Positions 7,467 through 14,604 of a stretch of DNA of 24,101 nt are shown in pieces (within the stretch, counting starts at the first letter, position 1; each line of letters starts with the position of its first letter). Under the pieces are notes generated by a model that did no database searches, was not told the DNA's origin, and saw only the letters and a program-made list of their open reading frames with translations. The translations under genes were made by a program, and so were the position numbers. The stretch lies in contig WRDV01000006.1 of NCBI GenBank assembly GCA_009779655.1, forward strand, positions 1-24,101, given 5' to 3'. The DNA is from Dehalococcoidia bacterium (lineage in GTDB: Bacteria > Chloroflexota > Dehalococcoidia > Dehalococcoidales > UBA1222).

Positions 7467-8036
7467 CATGACCAGCAGCGCATCGCCGCCCGGCCCGTAA
7501 TCGCCGTTGCCGAAAAGCGGAAGGTATTCCGGCTGCATAAATGCCGCAATAGGTTCGTCGGACACTGTGAACCCCGCTTTGTTGTATGACCGCACAGCTC
7601 GTTCGTTTTTTGTGGATGGCCGCATAATCAAGGTATGCTTTCCCAATGTTTGACGGAGATATTCCGACAGCGCAACAAGGGCGTCCGTGCCAAAGCCTTT
7701 ACCGCAATTCGCCTCGCTGTTCATCCAAATGTCAAGCTCTGCCACGCCCTGATTCAAATGAAAGGACGCATAGCTGACAAAGCCCACCGGCTCGCCGCCG
7801 TTCGTGATGAGATAACCTCTGCCGTCCTGCGGTCTTTCGCCTGTAAAATAGTAGTCCTCATAACCGCCTTTCTTCGCAAAGAACTCCTCCGGCGAAGCGA
7901 TAGGTGCTTCCGGGTAGTCAGGCAAGCCAGAATGAGATTTTGTTGTTTCCGAATGAAAGCACCAGTTGTATATATTTTGCTTGTCGCGGGGCGTAACCGG
8001 GATAAGCTCGATTATATTCCCTCTAATTATTTGCAT
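7461..8036 (-). CDS. GNAT-family N-acetyltransferase
   Basis: A 191-residue acetyl-CoA-dependent acyltransferase. The beginning (IELIPVTPRD, with YNWCFHSE) and the middle (GEPVGFVSYASF, then ELDIWM) follow the GNAT plan. The CoA-binding motif A is NCGKGFGTDAL (residues 110-120), and the later KNERAVRSYNKAGF is the usual motif B end. The acceptor substrate is unknown; relatives include RimJ-like and aminoglycoside-type acetyltransferases, with nothing specific to resistance seen here. The start codon lies 3 bp after the stop of the upstream fusion gene, so the two are almost certainly one operon with coupled translation. The gene ends inside the tail of the rightward terminator. Confidence 0.85.
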   Translation of the reverse strand: MQIIRGNIIELIPVTPRDKQNIYNWCFHSETTKSHSGLPDYPEAPIASPEEFFAKKGGYEDYYFTGERPQDGRGYLITNGGEPVGFVSYASFHLNQGVAELDIWMNSEANCGKGFGTDALVALSEYLRQTLGKHTLIMRPSTKNERAVRSYNKAGFTVSDEPIAAFMQPEYLPLFGNGDYGPGGDALLVMK

Positions 8037-8039
8037 CCG

Positions 8040-9233
8040 CTATTTTACCCTCTTTTTTCTAAATTCTGATAAAGTGTAAAGATCGCCGAGTTGTTCTTCA
8101 TTTGAAACATCGAAAACGAGTGACAAAAACCTCATCGACTTACCCATTGGCTTTGCGTTCCTGATTAATTCCTTTGCGTTTTGGCTAATTGATAATTCCA
8201 GTAAATCTTTTTTTATGTCAAAGCCGAAGAAGAACGAAGCTCTAAAGAACCCTCGCCATATCGAAATCCAGCAGATGGGTTTTACTTTATTTGTACCACG
8301 TCGAGTTGTCCATTTATATTCGCCCTTTGACAGCCATGCTTTGCCGTCGTTATAATATCTCCAATCCATGAGTGCAATATCGTAGCGTTCTAGCTCATTA
8401 ACGAATTTAGTAAAGACCTTATACGCTGCACAAAGACCCCCGGCAATGATTTCATCTGTTGGCTGTATTTCTGGGTTTCGGAGTAATTGCTCTTTATCCA
8501 TTCCTCCTAGCTCCTTTATCATCAAGAAGTCCTTGTGCCCGGCGTGGTCAACCCGTTCGTCCGATATTTCATACCCCAGCCACTGATAGAACCGCACGGC
8601 GGGATTATCCTTTTGCACAGACAACGAGGTCTGCTTATACCCGTTTTTTTGCAAAACCTCAAACAGCTTTTTCATCAGTTTTGCGCCGATACCGTAACCG
8701 CGAAACTCCGGTAAAATAGAAATGGCAAGTTCCGGCGTATCTTTGTCAATATGCCCATAAGCAGGGATAATGCGTGTCCATGCCGCTCCGATCACTTGAC
8801 CGTTCTGCTCCGCTACCACACCCAAATCTCCCGGCTGCGCTCCGAAATCCTTGATGTAAACAAATATCTCCGGATCGTTTATGATATTTCGCGGCGGCCA
8901 TTCTTCACCTTCAGGAATATACAACGCTTGATACAAAAATTCAGGCAGGCATACATAATCCGATTCCCGCATAGCACGAACCTTAGCGTTTATCTTGTGT
9001 GCCGTGATTATTGTGTTGCTATGGATGTTTATGGTTATAGCTACGCCGTTATGATAGACATACCGGTTCTTTCCATGTCCGATGATAATATCTGCTTGCT
9101 GTACGGCTTTTTTACACCACGCGACAACATCATCGGTTTGTAAGTTGATATTGCGCTTTATACGTTCTTCACCCGTTTGTGTGGTGTGTAGACTTTTAAT
9201 ATTTTTGATCAGGTCATCCGTCATTTTGACCAA
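8040..9233 (-). CDS. Three-domain fusion: DUF3781 - GNAT acetyltransferase - DUF3788
   Basis: A 397-residue protein made of three modules that are normally separate genes, often in clostridia. Residues about 4-82 match DUF3781 (SLHTTQTGEERIKRNI, TDDVVAWC, ITAHKIN). Residues about 84-242 form a GNAT domain (AMRESDY, IPEGEEWPPRNII, CoA motif RGYGIG at 179-183, PAVRFYQWLGYE). Residues 245-397 match DUF3788 (LLRNPEIQPTDEII, WRYYNDGKAWL, ISIWRGFFRASFFF). The functions of the DUF domains are unknown to me; the GNAT part should acetylate an unknown substrate. The last module keeps its own Met245 codon (8501) behind AAAGGAG and AGGAGG, so it may also be made separately. The TTG start at 9233 has AAGGG 8 nt upstream; an ATG at 9224 is the alternative. 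Family matches were made by eye. Confidence 0.75.
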   Translation of the reverse strand: MVKMTDDLIKNIKSLHTTQTGEERIKRNINLQTDDVVAWCKKAVQQADIIIGHGKNRYVYHNGVAITINIHSNTIITAHKINAKVRAMRESDYVCLPEFLYQALYIPEGEEWPPRNIINDPEIFVYIKDFGAQPGDLGVVAEQNGQVIGAAWTRIIPAYGHIDKDTPELAISILPEFRGYGIGAKLMKKLFEVLQKNGYKQTSLSVQKDNPAVRFYQWLGYEISDERVDHAGHKDFLMIKELGGMDKEQLLRNPEIQPTDEIIAGGLCAAYKVFTKFVNELERYDIALMDWRYYNDGKAWLSKGEYKWTTRRGTNKVKPICWISIWRGFFRASFFFGFDIKKDLLELSISQNAKELIRNAKPMGKSMRFLSLVFDVSNEEQLGDLYTLSEFRKKRVK

Positions 9234-9319
9234 CTACCTATCCCTTCCTGAAATTCGGCGTCGCTGAACGGGTGCTCATAGGCAGACATAACCTCCGCGT
9301 CCTGTAAATGCCCGCCACG
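9221..9319 (-). pseudogene. Possible gene remnant upstream of the fusion gene
   Basis: A short open frame after an in-frame TAG reads RGGHLQDAEVMSAYEHPFSD and continues to a TGA at 9221-9223 that overlaps the fusion gene start. It looks protein-like in composition but has no family I can name and no start signal of its own. It could be the tail of a deleted gene. Confidence 0.2.
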
Positions 9320-9403
9320 CTAAGGAAAGCCAGCCTGTATCATTTCGCGTATAATCTTTCAGTTTCTAAAAAGTGCCGGATATACGCACTCAGTTTATGT
9401 AGT

Positions 9404-10180
9404 CTACACCCCATCATGAAAAGTTGCTGGCAAAACCGTATTGTCGCGTAACAGGCTATCCAACCATTTCTTTTCCTTGGCTGTTAAGCTAACTCTGTCC
9501 AATAAGTCCGGACGGCGCCGCGCTGTTTTGAGTATAGACTGCTCACGGCGCCATGCGGAAATTTTAGCATGATTGCCTGAAAGCAATATATCAGGCACTT
9601 TCCAGCCGCGGAAATCAGCCGGTCTAGTAAACTGCGGATACTCCAGCAGCCCGTCAGAATGCGAATCTGCGGCAGCTGATTCTTCAGAACCAAGTACTCC
9701 CGGGAGCAACCGCACCAATGCATCGGCTATTACCAATGCCGGCAATTCGCCGCCGGATAGAACGTAATCCCCAACACTAATCTCGTGCGTCACCAGATGC
9801 TCGCGCACGCGGTCGTCCACACCTTCATAATGTCCGCACAATATGACAACGCGCTGATGCTGTGCCAACTGATACGCCAGAGGCTGCGAAAAGGCCTGCC
9901 CTTGCGGTGTTGTCAAGATAATAGGAATAACCTCTCCGTTTATCCGGCGATCCTTAAGCGCGTCTTCCAGCGCTTCAAAAACCGGCTCGGGCTTGAGCAA
10001 CATACCGGCTCCGCCGCCGAAGGGATAATCGTCCACAACATGATGTTTATCATGCGTATAGTCACGGATGTTGTATATGCTGAAGTCAACCAGCTCCTTG
10101 TCTTTGGCACGCCGGAAGATGGCGTTATCAAGCGGTGTAGAGAAAAACTGCGGGAACAGTGTGAGTATATCTATGCGCAT
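9404..10180 (-). CDS. trmD: tRNA (guanine-37-N1)-methyltransferase
   Basis: Methylates G37 next to the anticodon of several tRNAs, using S-adenosylmethionine, to prevent frameshifting. At 258 residues it has the family's usual length. The SPOUT trefoil-knot motifs are intact: FGGGAGMLLKPEP (54-66), ILCGHYEGVDDRV (113-125) and ISVGDYVLSGGELPALVIAD (134-153). The catalytic Asp region DSHSDGLLEYPQFTRP (D172) and the C-terminal helical domain follow. In many bacteria trmD lies between rimM and rplS; here it stands alone, leftward, opposite mraZ, with rplS about 6.5 kb away. The start ATG at 10180 matches the family N-terminus (MRIDILTLFP). Confidence 0.97.
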   Translation of the reverse strand: MRIDILTLFPQFFSTPLDNAIFRRAKDKELVDFSIYNIRDYTHDKHHVVDDYPFGGGAGMLLKPEPVFEALEDALKDRRINGEVIPIILTTPQGQAFSQPLAYQLAQHQRVVILCGHYEGVDDRVREHLVTHEISVGDYVLSGGELPALVIADALVRLLPGVLGSEESAAADSHSDGLLEYPQFTRPADFRGWKVPDILLSGNHAKISAWRREQSILKTARRRPDLLDRVSLTAKEKKWLDSLLRDNTVLPATFHDGV

Positions 10181-10214
10181 AGCAGAATTATTTTACCTCT
10201 ATTACTCAACCGAT

Positions 10215-10241
10215 GTTATAGCATTTTAACATTAATTACAA
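10215..10241 (-). promoter_or_regulatory. Possible trmD promoter
   Basis: Minus strand TATAAC (10215-10220) preceded by TGC (extended -10), with a weak TTGTAA (10236-10241) 15 bp upstream. The short spacer means that the extended -10 would have to carry most of the activity. Confidence 0.35.
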
Positions 10242-10375
10242 CAGCCGCCGCCAGAACTAGTATATTCAGCATAACAGCACTCATGTCGGCAAAGGATATG
10301 ACACCGCCCGGTAAATACTTTCTGTTATAAGCCTTGACCAATTTACAGTAAATAACAAATTTTCATCTAAAAGTA

Positions 10376-10406
10376 TTGACAATGACGCATTGAACTAGTG
10401 TAGAAT
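10376..10406 (+). promoter_or_regulatory. mraZ (division cluster) promoter
   Basis: TTGACA (10376-10381) and TAGAAT (10401-10406), separated by 19 bp, longer than the ideal 17. The -10 abuts the first MraZ repeat, so a bound MraZ would cover the transcription start. It probably drives mraZ through ftsZ, as no strong internal terminator is seen before 14439. Confidence 0.5.
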
Positions 10407-10434
10407 GGTAGAAAGTGGTAAAAAGTGGGAGAAT
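10405..10434 (+). promoter_or_regulatory. MraZ operator: three tandem 10-bp repeats
   Basis: ATGGTAGAAA, GTGGTAAAAA and GTGGGAGAAT follow each other exactly, each with TGG at the same phase. MraZ is known to bind several TGG-containing direct repeats with 10-bp period just upstream of its own gene. The last repeat also contains the likely Shine-Dalgarno (GGGAGA) of mraZ, so binding could act only on DNA while the RNA site stays free. Confidence 0.8.
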
Positions 10435-10445
10435 AAGTATCATCC

Positions 10446-10871
10446 ATGTTTCTTGGCGAATTTGAATACCGTATTGACGAAAAAGGAAGGCTACCATTAC
10501 CTCCCCGTTTCCGTCAACGCCTTAAGGACGGTCTTGTTATCGCGCCAAGCCCTGAGAAGTGTCTGTCCGTCTATACTATCTCTGAATGGAAGAAGATGGC
10601 AGAAAGCCTTGCCGGCGGCGGCTTGTCCCCCAGTAAAATGCGCAAGATACATCGCGCCTTATTCGCCACCGCTTTCCATACTGAAATTGATGCCCAAGGT
10701 CGTATTCACTTACCCATAACTCTCAGAACTTATGCCGAACTTGCCGATGACGTGGTCGTCGCCGGAGCAAATAACTATCTTGAGCTGTGGGATAAGTCAG
10801 CTTGGGAAGCCGAAAAATCAGATGATTTGGCTGAGGCTTGGCAAATACTAGAAAGCTTGGAAAAGCATTAA
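10446..10871 (+). CDS. mraZ: Division/cell-wall cluster transcriptional regulator MraZ
   Basis: A DNA-binding protein of the SpoVT/AbrB fold that represses its own cluster. It has 141 residues, the family's usual size. Two repeats each carry the DxxxR signature: DEKGR (11-15) in FEYRIDEKGRLPLPPRFR and DAQGR (82-86) in EIDAQGRIHLP. The start ATG at 10446 gives the conserved MFLGEFEY N-terminus. It is the first gene of the mraZ-rsmH-ftsA-ftsZ run, with three matching operator repeats immediately upstream, so autoregulation is well supported. Confidence 0.97.
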   Translation: MFLGEFEYRIDEKGRLPLPPRFRQRLKDGLVIAPSPEKCLSVYTISEWKKMAESLAGGGLSPSKMRKIHRALFATAFHTEIDAQGRIHLPITLRTYAELADDVVVAGANNYLELWDKSAWEAEKSDDLAEAWQILESLEKH

Positions 10872-10881
10872 AGGACATCTT

Positions 10882-11928
10882 GTGCTAACTGCAACCGCTC
10901 ATATTCCGGTACTGTTAAAAGAAGCCCTTGACGCGCTGGCAATTCAGCCGGGCGGTAGATATATTGATTGCACCGTCGGAGCCGGAGGGCATGCCGAGGC
11001 TATTCTGCGGCGCAGCGCACCGGGCGGACAGTTGCTTGGTATCGATGCCGATCCGTCGGCGATTACTTTAGCGCGGGAACGGCTAAAGCCTTATGGTAAC
11101 TCAGCTCTTATAGTCAACGATAACTTTATCAATCTGCCCCAAATATGCGCCGAGTATGACTTTAAGCCGGTAAACGGCATATTGTTTGATTTGGGATTGT
11201 CTTCCATGCAACTTAGCGAAAGCGGACATGGGTTCAGCTTCCAGCACGGAGCGCCTCTGGATATGCGCTTTGACCCAAACCAGACGATATCAGCGGCTGA
11301 TATCGTCAACCAATACTCCGAGACCGAGCTTGCGCGTATTCTCTTTGAGTTCGGCGAGGAAACGCACAGCCGCCAGATCGCCCGTATTATAGTGCGCTCG
11401 CGCCCGATTCATACAACAGATCAGTTAGCCGAGCTGATTGAGCGCGCCTTTCCCAAGCGCGGGCGCATTCATCCCGCCACAAAAACATTCCAAGCGTTAC
11501 GCATAGCTGTCAATGAGGAGTTAAGCCGCCTTGAGATTGCCTTGCAGCAGGCATTGGAACTATTGGGAAGCGACGGCTCTTTGGCGGTCATCAGTTATCA
11601 TTCCCTTGAGGACCGCATTGTTAAAAACTTCATGCGCCGCGAATCAGCCGGTTGCATTTGTCCGCCGGAGATGCCGCAGTGCGTATGTCACCACCGGCCG
11701 CGATTGAGCTTGGTAAATAAACAAGTTATTGTTCCCAGTTTGGCCGAAGAGAAAACCAACCCGAGATCGCGCAGCGCCAAGATGCGCGCGGCCGCGCGCA
11801 TCATTAGCGGTGAAGAATGGCCCAAAACAACGCGCCATTCTCATGCGCCCGCCGGAAAAGAAATCCCCACGGCGCGGAATGCAGTCAGAAAACATGTCCT
11901 GTTTGATACAGCAGTGACTCTGAATTGA
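10882..11928 (+). CDS. rsmH: 16S rRNA (cytosine-1402-N4)-methyltransferase
   Basis: Methylates N4 of C1402 in the decoding centre of 16S rRNA using S-adenosylmethionine. It has 348 residues. The SAM-binding motif DCTVGAGGHAEAIL lies at 29-42 and GIDADPSA follows. FDLGLSSMQL, GFSFQHGAPLDMRFD, IHPATKTFQALRIAVNEEL and ISYHSLEDRIVKNFMR are all diagnostic. The C-terminus carries a Cys-rich CICPPEMPQCVC segment, as in many homologues, plus about 35 extra residues. The start is a GTG at 10882 with AAAGGA just upstream, 10 bp after the mraZ stop. The next gene is ftsA; ftsL, ftsI and all mur genes of a typical division cluster are missing here. Confidence 0.97.
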   Translation: MLTATAHIPVLLKEALDALAIQPGGRYIDCTVGAGGHAEAILRRSAPGGQLLGIDADPSAITLARERLKPYGNSALIVNDNFINLPQICAEYDFKPVNGILFDLGLSSMQLSESGHGFSFQHGAPLDMRFDPNQTISAADIVNQYSETELARILFEFGEETHSRQIARIIVRSRPIHTTDQLAELIERAFPKRGRIHPATKTFQALRIAVNEELSRLEIALQQALELLGSDGSLAVISYHSLEDRIVKNFMRRESAGCICPPEMPQCVCHHRPRLSLVNKQVIVPSLAEEKTNPRSRSAKMRAAARIISGEEWPKTTRHSHAPAGKEIPTARNAVRKHVLFDTAVTLN

Positions 11929-12037
11929 GAAGGTGCAGGGCATGTTTATCCTGAAAGAGAGAGGCTGACAATGTGAGCCGGTGCAAAAACAACCAACAGG
12001 GTGTTTTTATATAGCGCGAGTATCTAAAGGAGGAAAA

Positions 12038-13264
12038 ATGAGCAGGAAATCAACTATTACCGCGATTGATGTTGGCACAACAAAGGTAGCCACTATCATT
12101 GCCGAGCAAGACAACGGCGGTGTGCGTGTTGTTGGTGTAGGCATCACCCCCTCGTACGGCATGCACAAGGGCTTGGTCGTCAATATCAACGATGCCAAGG
12201 AAGCTATCCGCGACTCAATTCGAAAAGCGGAGCAGTCATGCAATATCAAAGTGGAATCGGCTTATGTAGGCGTTACCGGTCGGCATGTCGCATCCACTAA
12301 CAAAAGCGGCGTGGTGGCTATCACGCGTAACGATCGTTTGGTGCGCCCGGATGATCTTCGCCGCGTCATGACCAACGCCCAAAGTATTAAAGTTTCACAG
12401 GACCGCAAGCTGCTGCATGTTATTCCGCGTACCTACGCAGTGGACGGACAGCCCGGAGTCAAGAACCCGGTAGGCATGCATGGCTTCCGCTTGGATGTGG
12501 AAACCCATATCATCACAGCGGCAGCTAACTCTATCCAAAATCTCGTCAAATGCGTACGCGGCATCGGCGTCGACATCGAAGACATGGTGCTTGAACCATT
12601 AGCTTCGTCCGAGGCTGTTTTGACGGAAGACGAACGCCAGGCAGGTGTTGTCATCGCCGACATCGGCGGCGGCACTACAGACATCTGCGTTTTCAAGGAC
12701 GGCAGCATTTACCATACCGCCATCCTGCCGGTTGCAGGCTATCAGCTGACCCGCGATATTGCCATCGGCCTCGGCTTGCCATTTGAGATTGCTGAGGAAA
12801 TGAAGAAACGTTACGGCAGCGTCATGTCGGTTTATGAAAATAAGATGGCCAGCACTACCCCGATTTCTGAAGACGGTCATGGTATTTCATATCAGGATTT
12901 GTGCGATATACTGCATGCCCGCGTAGAAGAAATTCTGCGCTTGATTCTGCTTGAGTTACCCGCCTCGGATTATGAGTCTGTCATTCCGGCAGGCTTAGTC
13001 TTAACAGGCGGCAGCTCAAACTTATCCGGCATTGAAACTCTCGGCTGTGATGTGCTGAGACTTCCTGTGCGCGTTGGATGCCCATTGCATATTACAGGCA
13101 TCACCGATTACCTGCGCGACCCGGCCTATGCCACCGGCGTCGGGCTGTTATTGTGGGGTTCAAAACATGGAGGCCAGCGCACAAAAGAGTGGAACGGCGG
13201 CGGCTTTGGCTCGCGCCTGCGCGGCTTTGCAAATCGTTTATCGTCTCTGTTCGGCGGAAAATAA
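12038..13264 (+). CDS. ftsA: Cell division protein FtsA
   Basis: An actin-fold protein that tethers FtsZ filaments to the membrane. It has 408 residues. The ATP-binding motifs are clear: DVGTTKVATI (11-20) and DIGGGTTDICVF (208-219), with LVLTGGSSNLSG later. The SHS2 insertion domain (KVESAYVGVTGRHV) is present. The C-terminal GSRLRGFANRLSSLFGGK is a classic amphipathic membrane-targeting helix. The frame extends to a GTG at 11981, but AAAGGAGG sits 6 nt before the ATG at 12038 and homology begins there. It lies 30 bp upstream of ftsZ. Keeping FtsA in an organism inferred to lack murein suggests that division relies on the FtsA-FtsZ pair alone. Confidence 0.96.
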   Translation: MSRKSTITAIDVGTTKVATIIAEQDNGGVRVVGVGITPSYGMHKGLVVNINDAKEAIRDSIRKAEQSCNIKVESAYVGVTGRHVASTNKSGVVAITRNDRLVRPDDLRRVMTNAQSIKVSQDRKLLHVIPRTYAVDGQPGVKNPVGMHGFRLDVETHIITAAANSIQNLVKCVRGIGVDIEDMVLEPLASSEAVLTEDERQAGVVIADIGGGTTDICVFKDGSIYHTAILPVAGYQLTRDIAIGLGLPFEIAEEMKKRYGSVMSVYENKMASTTPISEDGHGISYQDLCDILHARVEEILRLILLELPASDYESVIPAGLVLTGGSSNLSGIETLGCDVLRLPVRVGCPLHITGITDYLRDPAYATGVGLLLWGSKHGGQRTKEWNGGGFGSRLRGFANRLSSLFGGK

Positions 13265-13294
13265 AAATTAAACAGTCAAATTAAGGAGGATATA

Positions 13295-14425
13295 ATGGCT
13301 AAAACGAGTTTCGTTCCAAATGGGGCTCGCATCAAAGTTTTCGGATGCGGCGGAGGCGGCAGCAATGCTATCACTCGCATGGTGCGTGAAGAAATCCAAG
13401 GCGTTGAGTTCATCGCCGTAAATACTGACGCTCAGGCGCTGGCTATTACCGAAGCTCCAGTCAGGTTGCAGATCGGCGAGAAGCTGACCCGCGGTCTTGG
13501 CGCAGGCGGCGATCATAACACCGGTCAAAAAGCGGCTGAGGAAAGCCGCGATGAAATTAAAGAAATGGTCAGCGGCGCCGATATGGTTTTTGTGACCGCC
13601 GGCATGGGCGGCGGCACAGGCACAGGTTCCGCTCCTGTAGTAGCTCAGATAGCAAAGGAATCCGGCGCTTTAACTATTGCCGTTGTCACCAAACCATTCT
13701 CGTTTGAGGGAGCCCACCGCATGCAGATAGCTCAGGAAGGCGTTACCCGCCTGCTGGGCAAAGTCGATACCTTAATCATTATTCCCAACGACCAGCTGCT
13801 CAACCTATGCGACCCCAAGACCGGCGTGGATGCCGCATTCAAGATGGCAGACGATGTACTGCGCCACGGCGTACAGGCTATCTCTGAGGTCATCACCGTA
13901 CCCGGTATGATTAACTTAGACTTCGCCGATGTGAGAGCCGTTATGAAAGACGCCGGCCCCGCATGGATGTCCATCGGCCGCGCAAGCGGAAAGAACCGCG
14001 CAATTGATGCCGCTCGCTCAGCATTGGCCAGCCCTCTGCTCGACGTCACCATCGAAGGCTCGAAAGGCGTGCTGTTCAATGTGGTCGGCGGTACCGATCT
14101 TACCCTCTTTGAGGTCAATGAAGCAGCTGAGATTATCAAGCAGGCAGTGGATCCCGATGCCAATATCATCTTCGGTGTAGCATCAGATGCGTCAATGGGC
14201 AGCGATGTTCGCATAACTCTTATCGCCACCGGCTTTGTCAACAAAACCGAAGCTGTCTCCAGAGAAGACGACGAGTTTACTAAGAAACTCAGGAGCATCA
14301 AAACCGAGGAAGAACTGGATATGCCGTCTTTCCTGCGGCGCTGGAACAAGCTGGGTATGCAGAATCGCAATGCTATACCGCAAGACAGAGTAGCTCGTCC
14401 GCAAATGCGCTCTTTCAACTCTTAA
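13295..14425 (+). CDS. ftsZ: Cell division protein FtsZ
   Basis: The bacterial tubulin homologue that forms the division ring. It has 376 residues. The GTP-binding signature GGGTGTG lies at 105-111, FGCGGGGSNAI near the N-terminus and VNTDAQAL at 42-49. The T7 loop NLDFAD (207-212) retains both catalytic aspartates. The C-terminal peptide that normally binds FtsA is recognisable as LDMPSFLRR (341-349), but it is followed by 27 more residues instead of ending the protein. The preceding linker is very short. There is a strong Shine-Dalgarno (AAGGAGG) before the ATG. It is the last gene of the cluster, closed by a strong terminator. Confidence 0.98.
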   Translation: MAKTSFVPNGARIKVFGCGGGGSNAITRMVREEIQGVEFIAVNTDAQALAITEAPVRLQIGEKLTRGLGAGGDHNTGQKAAEESRDEIKEMVSGADMVFVTAGMGGGTGTGSAPVVAQIAKESGALTIAVVTKPFSFEGAHRMQIAQEGVTRLLGKVDTLIIIPNDQLLNLCDPKTGVDAAFKMADDVLRHGVQAISEVITVPGMINLDFADVRAVMKDAGPAWMSIGRASGKNRAIDAARSALASPLLDVTIEGSKGVLFNVVGGTDLTLFEVNEAAEIIKQAVDPDANIIFGVASDASMGSDVRITLIATGFVNKTEAVSREDDEFTKKLRSIKTEEELDMPSFLRRWNKLGMQNRNAIPQDRVARPQMRSFNS

Positions 14426-14438
14426 TTATATACGCGAC

Positions 14439-14483
14439 ATGCAATAAAAAAGGCCGGAGGTTATCCGGCCTTTTTTATTGCAT
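14439..14483. terminator. Strong terminator after ftsZ (symmetrical)
   Basis: A perfect 20-bp inverted repeat (arms 14439-14458 and 14464-14483) with a 5-nt loop. Its core is GGCCGGA/TCCGGCC flanked by A6 and T6 runs, so it should terminate transcription in both directions. It ends the mraZ-ftsZ unit. Confidence 0.93.
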
Positions 14484-14524
14484 AAAGAATCGCATCCTCC
14501 AACATATGCGTTAATATCTACCGG

Positions 14525-14552
14525 TTGACACTCAAAATTGATGTGCTATAGT
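14525..14552 (+). promoter_or_regulatory. Promoter of the beta-propeller lipoprotein gene
   Basis: TTGACA (14525-14530), 16-bp spacer, TATAGT (14547-14552). It lies between the ftsZ terminator and the lipoprotein start, with about 45 nt of predicted leader. Confidence 0.7.
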
Positions 14553-14604
14553 AGCATCAAAGATATGCGCCCAATTTCTCTTGCGTCACAAAAAGGAGAA
14601 TGTC

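Noticed and set aside
9785..10330. Long rightward open frame (181 codons) opposite trmD
   Set aside because: It is the antisense shadow of trmD, with no ribosome binding site and no family resemblance.
11985..12008. Hairpin AAAAACAACC / GGTGTTTTT between rsmH and ftsA
   Set aside because: The stem is mostly A-T with a bulge, and the T-run is itself part of the stem. It is too weak to call a terminator or attenuator.
13732..14418. Long leftward open frame (228 codons) opposite ftsZ
   Set aside because: Antisense shadow of a conserved gene with strong codon bias; the Ser/Pro/Ala-rich composition is typical of such artefacts.
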